Notes under the pieces: generated by a model
Told to the model about the DNA's origin: nothing
What the model saw: the letters and a program-made list of their open reading frames with translations, nothing else
Database searches by the model: none
Made by a program: the position numbers and the translations under genes
From: Acanthococcus lagerstroemiae
Lineage: Eukaryota > Arthropoda > Insecta > Hemiptera > Eriococcidae
Assembly: GCA_031841125.1 (NCBI GenBank)
Contig: CM063112.1
Location: 30,468,603 to 30,532,602 of the forward strand
Direction: 5' to 3'
Length of the DNA stretch: 64,000 bases
Part shown: positions 1 to 10,710 of the stretch, piece by piece
Layout of the letters: each line of letters starts with the position of its first letter
Numbering within the stretch: the stretch's first letter is position 1

Positions 1-470
1 GGCTATCAAAATTAGAGTTCGTATAAATTTGAAATCGATACATTCAAGGCGGAAACGTGTAAGACCGAAACATTTGTATAATACAACAGAACTACGCGGC
101 TATCAAAATTCGATTTCGTATAAATTAAATCCCAAACAACATCGAGTACATAAGTCGCCTCGCGCTTCTTATGCTGAACTTAAATTGAGGAAACTCGTGA
201 ACGACTCAACCGATTGTTATCAAACTTTCACCAATACAACTTCGAGTACTAATCTATAATGTACCAAAATTTGGAATCAAATGATTCGATAGTTCCTGAG
301 ATTTTTGTGCCACAAATTTTGTCCTCAAGGAAAACTCACGAACGGCTCGACCGATTGCCTTCAAAAGCTTATTTTAACAACTTCGAGTACTTCTCCATAA
401 TATACTAAAATTTGGAATCAATTGATTCAATAGTTTCTGAGATTTTCTTCCCACAAAATTAGGGTGTACA
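1..470. repeat. degenerate tandem repeat, about 140-bp unit
   Basis: Two diverged copies of a unit of about 140 bp lie head to tail, near 188-327 and 328-465. Each begins with a form of AGGAAACTCGTGAACGACTC and runs through an ACTTCGAGTACT block and a TTTGGAATCAA(A/T)TGATTC block. A shorter related pair containing GGCTATCAAAATT occurs at 1 and about 101. The small open frame at 29-259 falls inside this repeat and I do not regard it as a gene. Confidence 0.65.
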
Positions 471-480
471 TATATAAACC

Positions 481-508
<28 letters not shown>
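481..508. repeat. (TA)14 microsatellite
   Basis: An uninterrupted TA dinucleotide run, directly downstream of the tandem repeat. It is likely to be length-polymorphic. Confidence 0.9.
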
Positions 509-511
<3 letters not shown>

Positions 512-699
512 AAACCTGAAATTCAGCCACTATTACAGTCGTGTTCTAAACACTCTGAAACGCAAAAAAAACATTGCCCCCGCCCCCAACTTCACAACTG
601 TGACGAGTGTAATACCTCCCTTTTCTTCGAAAAGTCGGTAAAATTTAGTCTGGAACAAAAGTCAAAATTCCGTGTGCTTTTCCCTTAAGAACGAAAGGG

Positions 700-1206
700 A
701 GCTTGTGGCACGGATACCTCTAATCCGATTAACCTAAAACTTTTTTATTCATTTATTTTATTTTATTTTTTAATTTATTGGAACCAGTTTAGGAGACAAA
801 TCAGAGGAAATTCAGAAAAAAAATTATCACTGCGAGTAAATAACGACCACCTTAGTGTAAAGGAAATTGTGTGTTCCTCTCAAGTATTCCTAATATCCTT
901 CCAGCTTACCCTCCCAGACTAGGGTATGCTCATGTGCGCAAATGTGAGTGCTTGGGGAATCAGGTTCCAATCTGCATTTGTAGGAATAAAACTATGGGGG
1001 AGGGGTGAAATAGCCCCAATAATTTGACAGTCGGCAAAATTCGAAACTATTCATTTGAATTTTTTATTTTCTAAAAACGTTTGTTTGTTTGTTAATTAAT
1101 TAATTTTTTTCAATTAAAAAATCGGCAAATTTTCAAATTAAAAAAAAATTTGTCGGCAAATTTTCCTTCTCCCCCCCCCCAAACTGAAAGTCAAGTTTCG
1201 TCTCTG
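700..1206. mobile_element. MITE-bearing repeat, copy A
   Basis: About 500 bp that reappears at 5690-6202. The shared landmarks are TGTGTTCCTCTCAAGTATTC, CCTTCCAGCTTAC and the block ending in CAAATGTGAGTGCTTG. The 3' part (about 980-1206) is a MITE. Its left end is eroded (AGGAATAAAACT) and its right end is AGTTTCGTCTCTG. A poly-C run interrupts the right side. I see no coding capacity. Confidence 0.7.
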
Positions 1207-1884
1207 TCTCTGTGACTTCGTTCTCAGCTTGGGTACTTTTACCAGGAATGTCAAGTAACTGCTGTAATCTTCTGGCAATACCTCATATTTCTTTGTTTAC
1301 TGCACGACTTAGATAATATGGGTCTGAAGATGCCATTAATCTGTATCAGAAAAGTCATTGTTACGTGAGAAAAAAAATATTTCATTCAAAAATTCAACTC
1401 ATTTCAGTGTTTTGAACTTCAGTATTCAGAATAGAGGGACTGTTACTGTCCAAGGTAGCAAAAGTTGTAGCAAAAAGTAATAAAGGCGGGTAAAACTACA
1501 AAAATTAAGAAAGAAATTTTGAAAAATGTTTCGTAAACACTCTTCACATCGGGAAAGAACTGAATTTTTGTTTCTTTGGTGTCGAATAATTGTTTCCACT
1601 ATCGGGAACACTGTCCCAGCAACATTTCCATTTTTCGCGGTCTCCAACGTCGTCTGGAAGGCTTCTTACTGCAAGGGAACACGTTTATAAAAGCCAGGCT
1701 TGTTGCGGAATGAAAAATTTACAACTGGTAAACGGACTACGACTACGGAAACGAACATAGCCATTGAGATGAATACCACCACAAGCACCAGTAAACCTCT
1801 TGCTACGACCACCAAATATATTCCACCAGGGACAGAAGTCACCACTGAAGATGTATTCGAATCAACTTCAAGGACCACCCGCGA
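1207..1884. other. no gene recognised; Thr-rich open frame at its end
   Basis: No repeat or gene is recognisable in most of this stretch. Its 3' end carries an open frame on the + strand (about 1700 onward) rich in Thr, Ser and Lys, with stretches such as TTTSTSKPLATTT. The frame has no ATG start and runs straight into the MITE at 1885. It could be a piece of a mucin-like exon or simple-sequence noise. I see no splice sites that settle this. Confidence 0.3.
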
Positions 1885-2099
1885 CAGTGCTGGCACCTTC
1901 AATACTATCCTGAGGCTCGGACAACATACGACACTACTTGGGCACCACACGAAAAAGATTCGAAAAATACTTACCTCAAAAACCCATGTTTATTTGAATA
2001 TTTGGATTTAAAGAATAATTTAGCAAATCCCCCCCCCCCCAGTTTAATAAAGTCGGGCAACACACGAAGAAAATCCAAGTTGCCAGCTTGCCACCACTG
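1885..2099. mobile_element. short MITE with CAGTGGTGGCAA-type ends
   Basis: The left end reads CAGTGCTGGCACCTTCA and the right end reads TTGCCACCACTG, so the ends are inverted and slightly diverged. Internal sequence (AAAACCCATGTTTATTTGAA, then a poly-C run, then CGGGCAACACACGAAGAAAA) matches the element at 42329-43058. This copy is about 215 bp and lacks most of the interior found there. Confidence 0.75.
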
Positions 2100-2650
2100 A
2101 CCCGTGACATGACTTCAGCTTTACTAAGTAATTCCGAATAACTTCGGTCATCATACATTTCATTTCTGTAGGAATGTAATACATTTCAAACTTTTTGTCT
2201 TGTTTCTGTAGGCTGTTATTAAGAGCGACGATGTGGGAATGAGACCCTAAACAATCTCAAAAAATACAAAGTATTATTTGTACCCCTTTCAGAATTCAAC
2301 ATTCCTAATAACTTCTTCAAAAAGAAAAAAGTTGGTACCCTAGTCATACCTGTAGTTTTCTTCACTCCTCTTCTTCTTCATATGGGACAGTAATCATAAA
2401 CCCTGACTGACAGCCAAATATTCAGCGTTAGGCCTAGGGGCTTATTCTTTCATCTACATAGAGGAGATGTAACGCTATTATCCAGTGCGCGCCTGGAATA
2501 TTTTAAACGTGTTTTCTTTAAACCGATGGTAGGTAGCATCGGAGTCAGCGTGAAAAAATAGACCTAAAAACATATCCATTTGTGTCCGGAAAATTAATTT
2601 AAAAATGATATAAAAATAAAAGTGGCGGATATACTACAGGAACTTTGAAC
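2100..2650. other. no gene recognised
   Basis: A mixed, AT-rich stretch between a MITE and a tandem duplication. I see no long open frame, RNA gene or repeat boundary in it. Confidence 0.5.
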
Positions 2651-2816
2651 TCGTTTTTCTTACAAGTTAGATTCTTATGTTGCCGTGTTTGCTGGAACGT
2701 ACCGATAGAGGGGGTGGGGGCACAACTCTCCCACTCGTTTTTCTTACAAGTTAGATTTTTATGTTGCCGTGTTTGCTGGGACGTACCGATAGAGGGGGTG
2801 GGGGCACAACTCCCCC
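2651..2816. repeat. tandem duplication, 84-bp unit
   Basis: Two near-identical units lie at 2651-2734 and 2735-2816. Each contains TTTTTCTTACAAGTTAGATT, a CCGTGTTTGCTGG block and a G-rich GAGGGGGTGGGGG tract. They differ at only a few positions, so the duplication is recent. A poly-C run follows. Confidence 0.9.
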
Positions 2817-3649
2817 CCCCGTAGGAATTTTTTACTCAGTACTTGTGAAAATTTACCATTTCAGTCAGGCGAGTTAAAAAAAATCCAACAAGTTGAAAAG
2901 TTTTAGTTTTTTTTTCGCTTTCCGGCGATCTAGCCTTCAGTTTTCGTTGGCCCTGATACTGGTATCATGCGCATTATAAAAATAACGTCATTCCTGAAAT
3001 ATGACGTTACCAGCTAATATAAGTTTCTAAAGTAGGTAAGCGACACTCGAGTGATAAGTAATTTTGAAATTTTGAAATAGTACTTAGTCTGCATAATGTT
3101 CCGATTATCATCTGTCGATCTTAATGTATTTGTGACATTGCCGTAGTCATTTACTCGTACATACAATTTATTGCAGCTCTGCAATTTCAAATATCAATCG
3201 TATCATTGTGAAGAAAAAAACATTGAAATATCGTTGTAAATTTATCCTTAGACTACAATCAGCCAACCGTACTCTCTTCCATCTGCAATTACCGCCAATA
3301 CCTCGAAATTTTTGAGCCAAAGGGTAGCGATCTGTACTTTTTTCAGGAAGAGGTTAAAAAAAAACTTGCTTCGAGAATCTCCTGCGGAACTCTTTCATTT
3401 TCATTTTTTCATTTTCCTACACCTAATATGGAACCAATCGTATTCAGTAGCAATTTTTAGGAAGACTACGTTTTCCTAGAATTTTCTGGGGGAGATGGAA
3501 GAGGGGTTAGTTATCTTCTCATTCCACCTCCATATCCCAAATCGCTATCGCTGGGAGCGGGTACTGGGGCAGTAATTATAAAAGAAGAAGCAGTGTATTT
3601 CGTAACGCTCCATCTTAAATTTTCGTTTACAATAGACTCGCGGGCAGAT
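2817..3649. other. no gene recognised
   Basis: No open frame, RNA gene or repeat structure that I can support. Confidence 0.5.
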
Positions 3650-5044
3650 GGGGAAGGTGTCAAGATACTTCTTTAAAATTCTTTCAGATGTATTTTATCC
3701 TGGCAAAAGTCTTCTAGAAGAAACTTTTTCGAATTTGTTTAAGATTATTCTTGACTCCACGAAGATTTTCTTAAAACTCTTCCAGACTTTTACTTGACCC
3801 TTCAAGAATCGTTAAACTAAGCAATAAAATGGGTATTTTGTAATTTTCCCCTTGCTTGGAGAAGTGGGGTGGGAGATATTGCTTCATAGTTTTTAAAATT
3901 CTTTCAGACTCTTCCATAATTGTTCGAAACCATCTGTAAAACTTTTTCATTCTTGCTCAAGATTATTATTTCAGATTGTACGAATATTTTTTCAGACTCT
4001 TACAGATTCTTATAAGACCCTTGCGTAAGTTGTAAACAGGGTATTTTCAATTTTTTTCCTTGAAATTCTTTTAAGCTGATTTACTCTTCATCAAAACCCT
4101 TCCAGAAATCTTCAAGGTTCTCTCTAAAACTTTTTTGTATTTAAGATTAAATACTCTACATACTATACAGACTTTTTCAGACTCTTCCAGACTTAAGAAA
4201 AAAACAACAACGTAAGACTCGCTGAAATGAATCTTAAAAGAGCATTTTCAAATTTTCCCCCGTTTCGGAGTTTAGAATTCTGTCAGGGGTAGGTACTTTA
4301 TTTTTAAAGACTCGTCCAGGATTGTTCCACATTATTTCTAAAGCTTATTAACACATAAGCATGAGAAGCATCTGCTCAGAGCGCGGAGAAGAAAAATGCG
4401 CTATTAGGGGGCGACAAAAATTATTTTTCAACATAAATACGGGGCGGTATAATGTCTCACATTATCGTGAGGGCGCCAATTTTGATCTTGCCTCCTACGC
4501 CAGAATGGGCTAATCTGCCCCGTCCAGATTTTTATGCTCTATATACAGAGACATCTTCAGACTCTTTCAGACTTTACCAAGACTCTTATAGACCTATTGA
4601 GACTTCTTAAAACTCGACTAGACACTGAAACAAACAAGTTTAGAAAAACTTTAAAGAATCTCAAAAAATACTGAACCCGCCTCTATAAGCCTTTAACTAG
4701 AGTAGAAGAATCTCAAGAGTAGTCTTAAAAAGTTTCAGTCATATTGTAAGAGTCCTAAAGAAACCTTGATAAATCTAAAGCAGGGCGTGATAAATCATAA
4801 TGAATCTCGAAGAATCTAAACCCGTCTGAATGATTTCCAAAGAAGCTTTAATAAGTATGAAAAAGTCTCAAATAGTTCTCGTAATGTCGAGAACAGTCTT
4901 TAAAAATCTCAAGCCAAGAATAGTCTTGAAACTAATTTCGAAGATCCTTAGAAATGATAAAAACGTGTTCAAAAGCTTTGAAACGTTCTAAACTAGATTT
5001 AAGAAGGCTAAAAAAGTCTTAAGGAAGTCTAAATCCACCCAGAT
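3650..5044. repeat. GACTCTT/AAGAGTC word-rich tract
   Basis: About 1.4 kb built from degenerate copies of the word GACTCTT and its relatives (TTCAGACTCTTCCAG, AGATTCTTATAAGACC). The first part, to about 4680, has the word mostly in the GACTCTT orientation. From about 4680 to 5040 it is mostly AAGAGTC/AAGTCTT, so the tract is inverted as a whole. A longer sub-unit recurs inside it every few hundred bases, each with a 'TATTTTNNAATTTTCCCC' block. The tract continues after interruptions at about 6203-6310 and 10536-10710. Related copies lie at 22140-22600, 52340-52930, 57240-57470 and 61080-61310. Confidence 0.7.
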
Positions 5045-5334
5045 CAGGGACGAAACTGTAAGAGGTGTGAGGGGGGTTGAAGCACCCCCCTCCCCATCAT
5101 TTGACAGCCAGCAAATTTTGAAATTATTAATTTGAATTTTTAATTTTTTATAAATGTTTGTTTGTTTATTTTTTTAATTTTTTTTTTTTTCAGTTAAAAG
5201 TTATTTCAATTCAAAAATCGGCAAATTTTTAATTTTTCAAATATTTTGTCCGCGAATTTTTAGTTTTCAAAAAACATTTGTCTGCAAGTTTTTCTTATCC
5301 ACCTTCCCAAACTGATAGTTAAATTTCGTTTCTG
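5045..5334. mobile_element. MITE with CAGGGACGAAACT ends, copy B
   Basis: Starts CAGGGACGAAACT and ends ATTTCGTTTCTG, about 290 bp. Interior landmarks are CATCATTTGACAGCCAGCAA and AAATCGGCAAATTTTTAA. It shares its interior with the copies at 980-1206 and 5962-6202. It is non-coding and breaks the GACTCTT tract. Confidence 0.75.
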
Positions 5335-5689
5335 AAAATGGAATACCCTGGACTCCCGTCAGAGACTAGCTAGTCAAAAACCGAAGGTTTCAAGCTGAGT
5401 ATCAAACGTTATCTGAAAGGTTGAAACAAAGCTGAAATGTGGAAGACATTTCGAAAATCTGAAAGTCGGTAACAAACGTTGAATTTCGAGTTTCAATGAC
5501 TACTCTGTTTTTACTAGTTTCTCTGTTTGACCTAGAGCCTGATATTTGAGAAAGTTGAACATTTTATTAAAATCTAAAAGTTGAAAGCAAAAAACCTATT
5601 TTTCAGTATCACAATCTGAATCCAATAGCAAATGTTCTATTGTTTAATTTACGGGCTTTGGTCCTGGTGAATATTGGAGAGAAATTCAG
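5335..5689. other. no gene recognised
   Basis: A stretch with several GTTGAAA and CTGAAA words, which may be another diverged repeat. Nothing coding is supported. Confidence 0.4.
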
Positions 5690-6202
5690 TATATTCCTCT
5701 AATCCAATCGACCTGAAACTTTATAGTTTTTTATTTAATTTTATTCATTTTTTTATTTTATTGGAACCAATTTAGGAGACTAATCAGAAGAAATTCAGAA
5801 AAAATATCACGAAGAGTAATAACGATTGCCTTAATGTGTAAAGGAAGTTGTGTGTTCCTCTCAAGTATTCCCAACATCCTTCCAGCTTACTCTCCCGGAC
5901 TAGGGGAATGCTCATATGCGCAAATGTGAGTGCTTGTGGATAAGGTTCCAATCTGCATATGCAGAGACGAAACTGGAGGGAGGGGGTGAAACACCCCCAA
6001 TCATTTGACAGTCGGCAAGTTTTGAAACTGTTCATCTGAATTTTTCATGTCCTAAGAACGTTTGCTTGTTTGTTCATTTTTTTTTCAATTAAAAAATATT
6101 TTGATTAAAAAATCGTCAAATTTTAAGAAAATTTTATCGGGGAATTTTTGTTTGAAAAAATATTTGCAGGTAAATTCTTCTTCTCCACACGTTTCGTCTC
6201 TG
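5690..6202. mobile_element. MITE-bearing repeat, copy C
   Basis: A second copy of the 700-1206 sequence. Its MITE part (5962-6202) is better preserved, starting CAGAGACGAAACT and ending CGTTTCGTCTCTG. The outermost ends at 5045 and 6202, each with flanking AT, are themselves inverted (ATCAGGGACGAAACT against ATCAGAGACGAAACG on the other strand). The whole 5045-6202 block could therefore have moved as one unit. Confidence 0.7.
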
Positions 6203-7077
6203 ATCTAGATGAATGTCAAAAAAGTTGAAACAATTCTAAAACAGTCTCAAACAGGTGACATAGTTATAAAAAAATATCTTAGTGACTCTGAACAAAGTAC
6301 AGAAAATATCCCCTATTGACCATTTTCACATTTAAATTCCGCAAGATTCCGCAGCGTCTCAAAATTTCTGCAAAATGAGACACTTTTTTCTCGCTACTGA
6401 AACGGAAAATAATTTCCGCAACTTCAGTCGCGAAGAAACTGAATCCGTTTTCCGCAATCCTGTACGGTATTTCCTACCACGCAACGTTCAGCTGCGGAAT
6501 TCTATTCCTCTACTGACGCAGAAAAAATCATATTCCGCATTATTCCGCTTCGAAAAAAATCTATTTCCGCATAGTTCTGCTTCGAACAAAATCTATTTCC
6601 GCAACGTTCCACTACGTTTCATCAATTATATTTGCTACATAATTATTTCTCTGGAGCGTCTCGGAGCGGACTATATTGGAAGAGAACTGGCGAAATATTT
6701 TATTCAGCAGCGTTCAGGAGCGACTATTATTTCACTGCTGTACAAAGCAGAATATTCTTCAATGCATACTACGCCGACTTTCATTAATTTTCTGATGCTA
6801 GTATAAAGAAAAACAATTTTTATTTGAAAATAAACGAACAATTTATCAAGTTTTTCAGATAAAATTTCGCGTCGCATTCGCGTGTTGGGTGGCTGCATTT
6901 CTGGAATCTGAAAATTAAATTTTCAGCATGAGAGCAGATTATTGAAAAGTGAAATGTATACAGAATGAGTGGCAAGAAGTGACCTTTGTAGAAAAAAGTG
7001 ACTAAATGGACGCCCTGCTAACCCCATATAATACGGCCAAAACGTCAGGAAAAAATATTAGCGTCTGTTGAAACAAA

Positions 7078-7527
7078 ATAGGTCTGTTTGGGCAGCATAC
7101 AGAAACTACCAACATTGACAAAATGGACAGAAAGTGCGTTTGGGCAACTTTTCTGCACTTTCTGTAACTGCAGAGAGAATGTTCAAGCACCAACTTTTTG
7201 GAGTTTCTGTAAGTTTCTGTAACTTTTTTGTGAACAGTTGGAACGGAAAAAAACTTTGGTTATTCCTTATAAAAAATTTGCTAACAATTAAATAATTTCA
7301 TAAGAGAACGTTGAAGGTGATTTGCAATTGTTCAATTTTATTTTATGTGGAGATTTATCCGTGAAAATAAACGTGATCGAAATTTCAACAGAAAGTGCAG
7401 AAAAAGTGTTTGAGCATACGCTAAAACGATTACACAACAGCACTACAGAAACGAACAGAGACGTTTGTACAGAACTTACAGAAAAAATCATCAAGATTAA
7501 TTTCTGTACGCTGCCTGAACAGACCTA
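7078..7527. mobile_element. 450-bp nested fold-back element with CAGAAA-rich interior
   Basis: The left end AGGTCTGTTTGGGCAGC and the right end GCTGCCTGAACAGACCT are inverted copies with two differences. Extended outward, the arms also share the CATACAGAAA/TTTCTGTACG block. AAT lies directly outside each end, which may be a 3-bp target duplication. The interior is dominated by CAGAAAGTGCAGAAA words. It lies inside the 6311-10535 element and has no coding potential. Confidence 0.65.
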
Positions 7528-8078
7528 ATAATCACCATATCGATTCCCTCTATGAAAATGTACACGCAGCCAAAGAAATACTCTGAACCAGGAACTTTAA
7601 GATCAGATTGATTTTCATAATGTCGAATTTGGAATTCACCCTTTCTAACGCTACTGTACGGGAAATTTCACATGAAGGGAAAAACACCCGCCCACTGACT
7701 TCAGAAACCGCAATGAGTTCAACGAAATCCTATCAACAACAAACTATTCGTGCTACCAATGATAAATACTAGAGGTTTGTTCATTCAGCCACCAACTTTA
7801 TTTGTATCAGTTTCACATTATTTGATTCGCGATGTTAGAGTTCTGATATTAAACAATCTTGAGACACAGCTATTTCACAAAATGTCTTCACAACGCTCAC
7901 CTGGATAACTGATAGCAATCGTCCATGAACTAGTCAATTGTACCATGTACCACATTTCAGAACTTGAGACTGGCTTCAGTTTTTTTGTTAATCAAAACAC
8001 AACGCCGAAATGAGAATCTAATTTGAATTTGACAAAACGGTACGCTGCATCTTGCAGTAGCGACATCTCATTTCTGAA

Positions 8079-8129
8079 TACCGTTGAATACGTTCATACG
8101 TTCAGAATGAACATATTCAACGGTACTGT
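8079..8129. repeat. short hairpin
   Basis: ATACCGTTGAATACGTTCA is followed, after a short spacer, by its near-perfect reverse complement TGAACATATTCAACGGTAC. It is a compact stem-loop inside the larger fold-back element. Confidence 0.8.
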
Positions 8130-10535
8130 ACATTGATTAAATGCGGATACGTTAAGGAAATTTGTTGCGTGACATTCGTTAGTGCACGCTCGTCATACGA
8201 GTGCAATTTTGCCAAAATAGTCGTCAAGCAGAAAGTTCCTGCACCATGCTCGAGCCTTTGAACGTGCACATTGAAACATGAATACTGTACTTACGAGTGA
8301 ACTGACGACTTGGATCGCTGAATAGTGGACAATGGGCACGTTGGAACTGCGATTACATTCGTCATAAATCTGTGTTCATGCAAATACACAAATGTCAGTG
8401 CAATATGAAACCGATGTCAGATAGTACTACCAGCTACGGGTAATGTAAATACTTACCAAGTTCATCAAATAAATTGATAACTTGTTCCTCTCTTCATTAG
8501 CGAATAACCGATATTAGGAAACGACCTTGTGAAAAAATCTTCCCATGAACGACAGTAATTGCAACAATTTTAACGGTTCAATTTCATAAGTTTGCACCAT
8601 ATTCACTTCGACAGAACAAGATCGGAAATTGCACGAAACTTTCGTTTATCATTATTTTGAAATTCGAATAACGGCCAGCGGGACAGCGGCCGACACGCCG
8701 ACACATCACACGATGACTCGGCGACGCTAAGTGACCGGCAGCTACGCAGCCTGCAGTATTGGAAAATAGTAAAGAAAGAAAGGCATATAACGTCCCTATG
8801 TTAAGGGCCTTTCTCTAAGTTCGAAAAAATTTCTGTTCGATCTGGTCACACCGGGTTTGACATACACTTTCAATTCCGACATTAATTTTTGTCAACATTT
8901 TCGATTTTCATAATGTCTTATTGTATCGGTCTTGGATGACTTTTTCCGTTCAGTTATCAAATATTTGATAATTTGACGACACCTCACTGCCATAAGTAAA
9001 ATAAAGTGAATTGCGAATGGTCGTTTGACAGTTATTTCGTTCCAATTTATACGCATTCCAATTATCGAATGGGTTACGGGTGCTCGAGTTAGTGAAAATA
9101 GGTATTTATACTCAGGTTTTCAAATTTTTAATGTCCGCTCTTGACAACAGGGTGCCTTGGACAAATATATCTACTTTTAGGGACGGACTAGGGGGAAGAG
9201 GACACAGATGGAAAATTACATGAAATGCTAGGAAAATTTTTGCTATACTGTTACCTACTATTTTTTCTGTCTGTCATCAACTTATGGGGCTGCGGAATTC
9301 TCCCCCCTATAACTGTATTATTCATACGGGGATTACATAGGGAAACCAAATCATCGCGCACTGCGCTACATTTACATTCGAACATGAAAGGTGAAACTGG
9401 TGAAACGTGGTCTGTCAAAAAATCGATTTTCGGTTATTTAGTGGTTTCGGGTAGTTTAATATAATATCTCCTCTTTCGCAACTTCAAGGCAACCACAATG
9501 AAACTGTTCATCGGGATATTCGTCGTATTATTGGAAAGGCTCCGAAAATGCAGAGATGTACCGTTTTTCCTGGAGGCAACTTACGCGAATTATACATGGT
9601 CAATCATTTCGAGCGCTGCGTCAATAATAAAGAACGTGTACACAGAACAACGTCATTATAATGATCAGAGACCATAAAAATGATCCGAGCGTCAATAAAA
9701 ATTCAAAACGATTTGAATTTTTTGAGACACAAGAAAAAAATTTGTTCTACAGATATGTTTTCTTGGTGACAATGAGGATGGAAGGGAGGTTTAGGGAGGT
9801 TTAAAGGGAGGATTATTATACAGATCCTTTATTGTTTATTATTGAATTTTGCGGTACCTTTAGCCTATATTAAGAAAAATTCTGTGCAGCAGATTGAATA
9901 CACAGTCACAATGGAGCACTTCTAATATTGAAGTCCGCATCAGCCACTGCTTTGTATTTGCAGCTTCTAAACGCTACTGGCCAAAAAATTCTGGATCAGC
10001 AGCAGTTATTAGGATCGCAGTAGAACGTGTCGACTTTCATGTTTCGCACTAATCGTTACTGCCGCGGAATGTGGAATAGTCGCGGTAGAACGCCTCAACT
10101 TTTATTCTGCGTCAGTCACTTCTGATGCGGAACAAATAAAGTCGCCGCAGAACATTTTATTCTGCGTCAGCCACTATTGATGCGGAACAGATAAAGTCGC
10201 GGCAGAACAGAAATTCCACAATGTCCGCTACTGAGGCACGTTCATTATTCGCAGCTGAACGCCTCAATATTTAAATTACGCATCAGTTGCGGCTTTATTT
10301 TAAGCTGCTGAATGCAGCGTAATAGTAAATTCCGCGCCCGCCGCGGGTTAGATAATCGCAGCGTAACGCAACGTAATGGACAGGAATTCTGGAGACGCTG
10401 CAGATACTGCAGCGGAAAAATCAGAAAAATCGCTACGTTCTGCTCCCGAATTCGGCATCTACCTCGAATTTTTTGCGGAAATTTGAAATTTCCGCAACTG
10501 AGTAAGCGAAATTTCAGTAGATTTGGTCAATAGGG

Positions 10536-10710
10536 TCAAAGAATCTGAAAAATCGTTAAAAAGTTTCGAGGCGTTAAGATAGGGGTGACCTAGTCGGCAC
10601 GATCTGTAAAAAGTATTATACATGCCTTGAAGAATTAGAAGAAAAAAAAATCTAAAGCAATAGTAACGCGCCTTAAAGAAGTCTTGAGGAATCATAAACA
10701 AGCATTGAAG
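10536..10710. repeat. continuation of GACTCTT-word tract
   Basis: CTTAAAGAAGTCTTGAGG-type words resume directly after the GCGGAA element. This matches the orientation at 4680-5040 and supports the view that one older element was split by the insertion at 6311-10535. Confidence 0.5.

Larger units (their letters stand above)
6311..10535. mobile_element. 4.2-kb fold-back element with GCGGAA-rich arms
   Basis: The ends are exact 11-bp inverted copies: CCCTATTGACC at 6311-6321 and GGTCAATAGGG at 10525-10535. The left arm (about 6330-6740) is filled with degenerate TTCCGCA words. The right arm (about 9890-10510) holds the complementary orientation (TGCGGAA, GTCGCGGCAGAAC), including a direct repeat of about 55 bp near 10106 and 10161. 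The centre (about 6800-9880) is unrelated AT-rich DNA with a nested element, a hairpin and a short GC-rich patch near 8670-8755. No transposase is visible, so it is non-autonomous. The flanks on both sides are GACTCTT-type sequence, which suggests insertion into that tract. I could not define a target duplication. The 143-codon open frame at 6375-6806 is an artefact of the word repeats. Confidence 0.6.

Noticed and set aside
1700..2011. Thr-rich protein-coding gene
   Set aside because: The frame lacks an ATG and its last third is MITE sequence. It could be an exon remnant but is not supported as a gene.
6375..6806. 143-codon open frame, the longest on the + strand in the first 17 kb
   Set aside because: It lies in a GCGGAA/TTCCGC word tract. 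The peptide is a periodic product of the repeats (recurring SASNKIYFRN-like phrases), with no domain.
8670..8755. GC-rich patch as a promoter or CpG island
   Set aside because: It is under 100 bp, inside a transposon, and no gene starts nearby.
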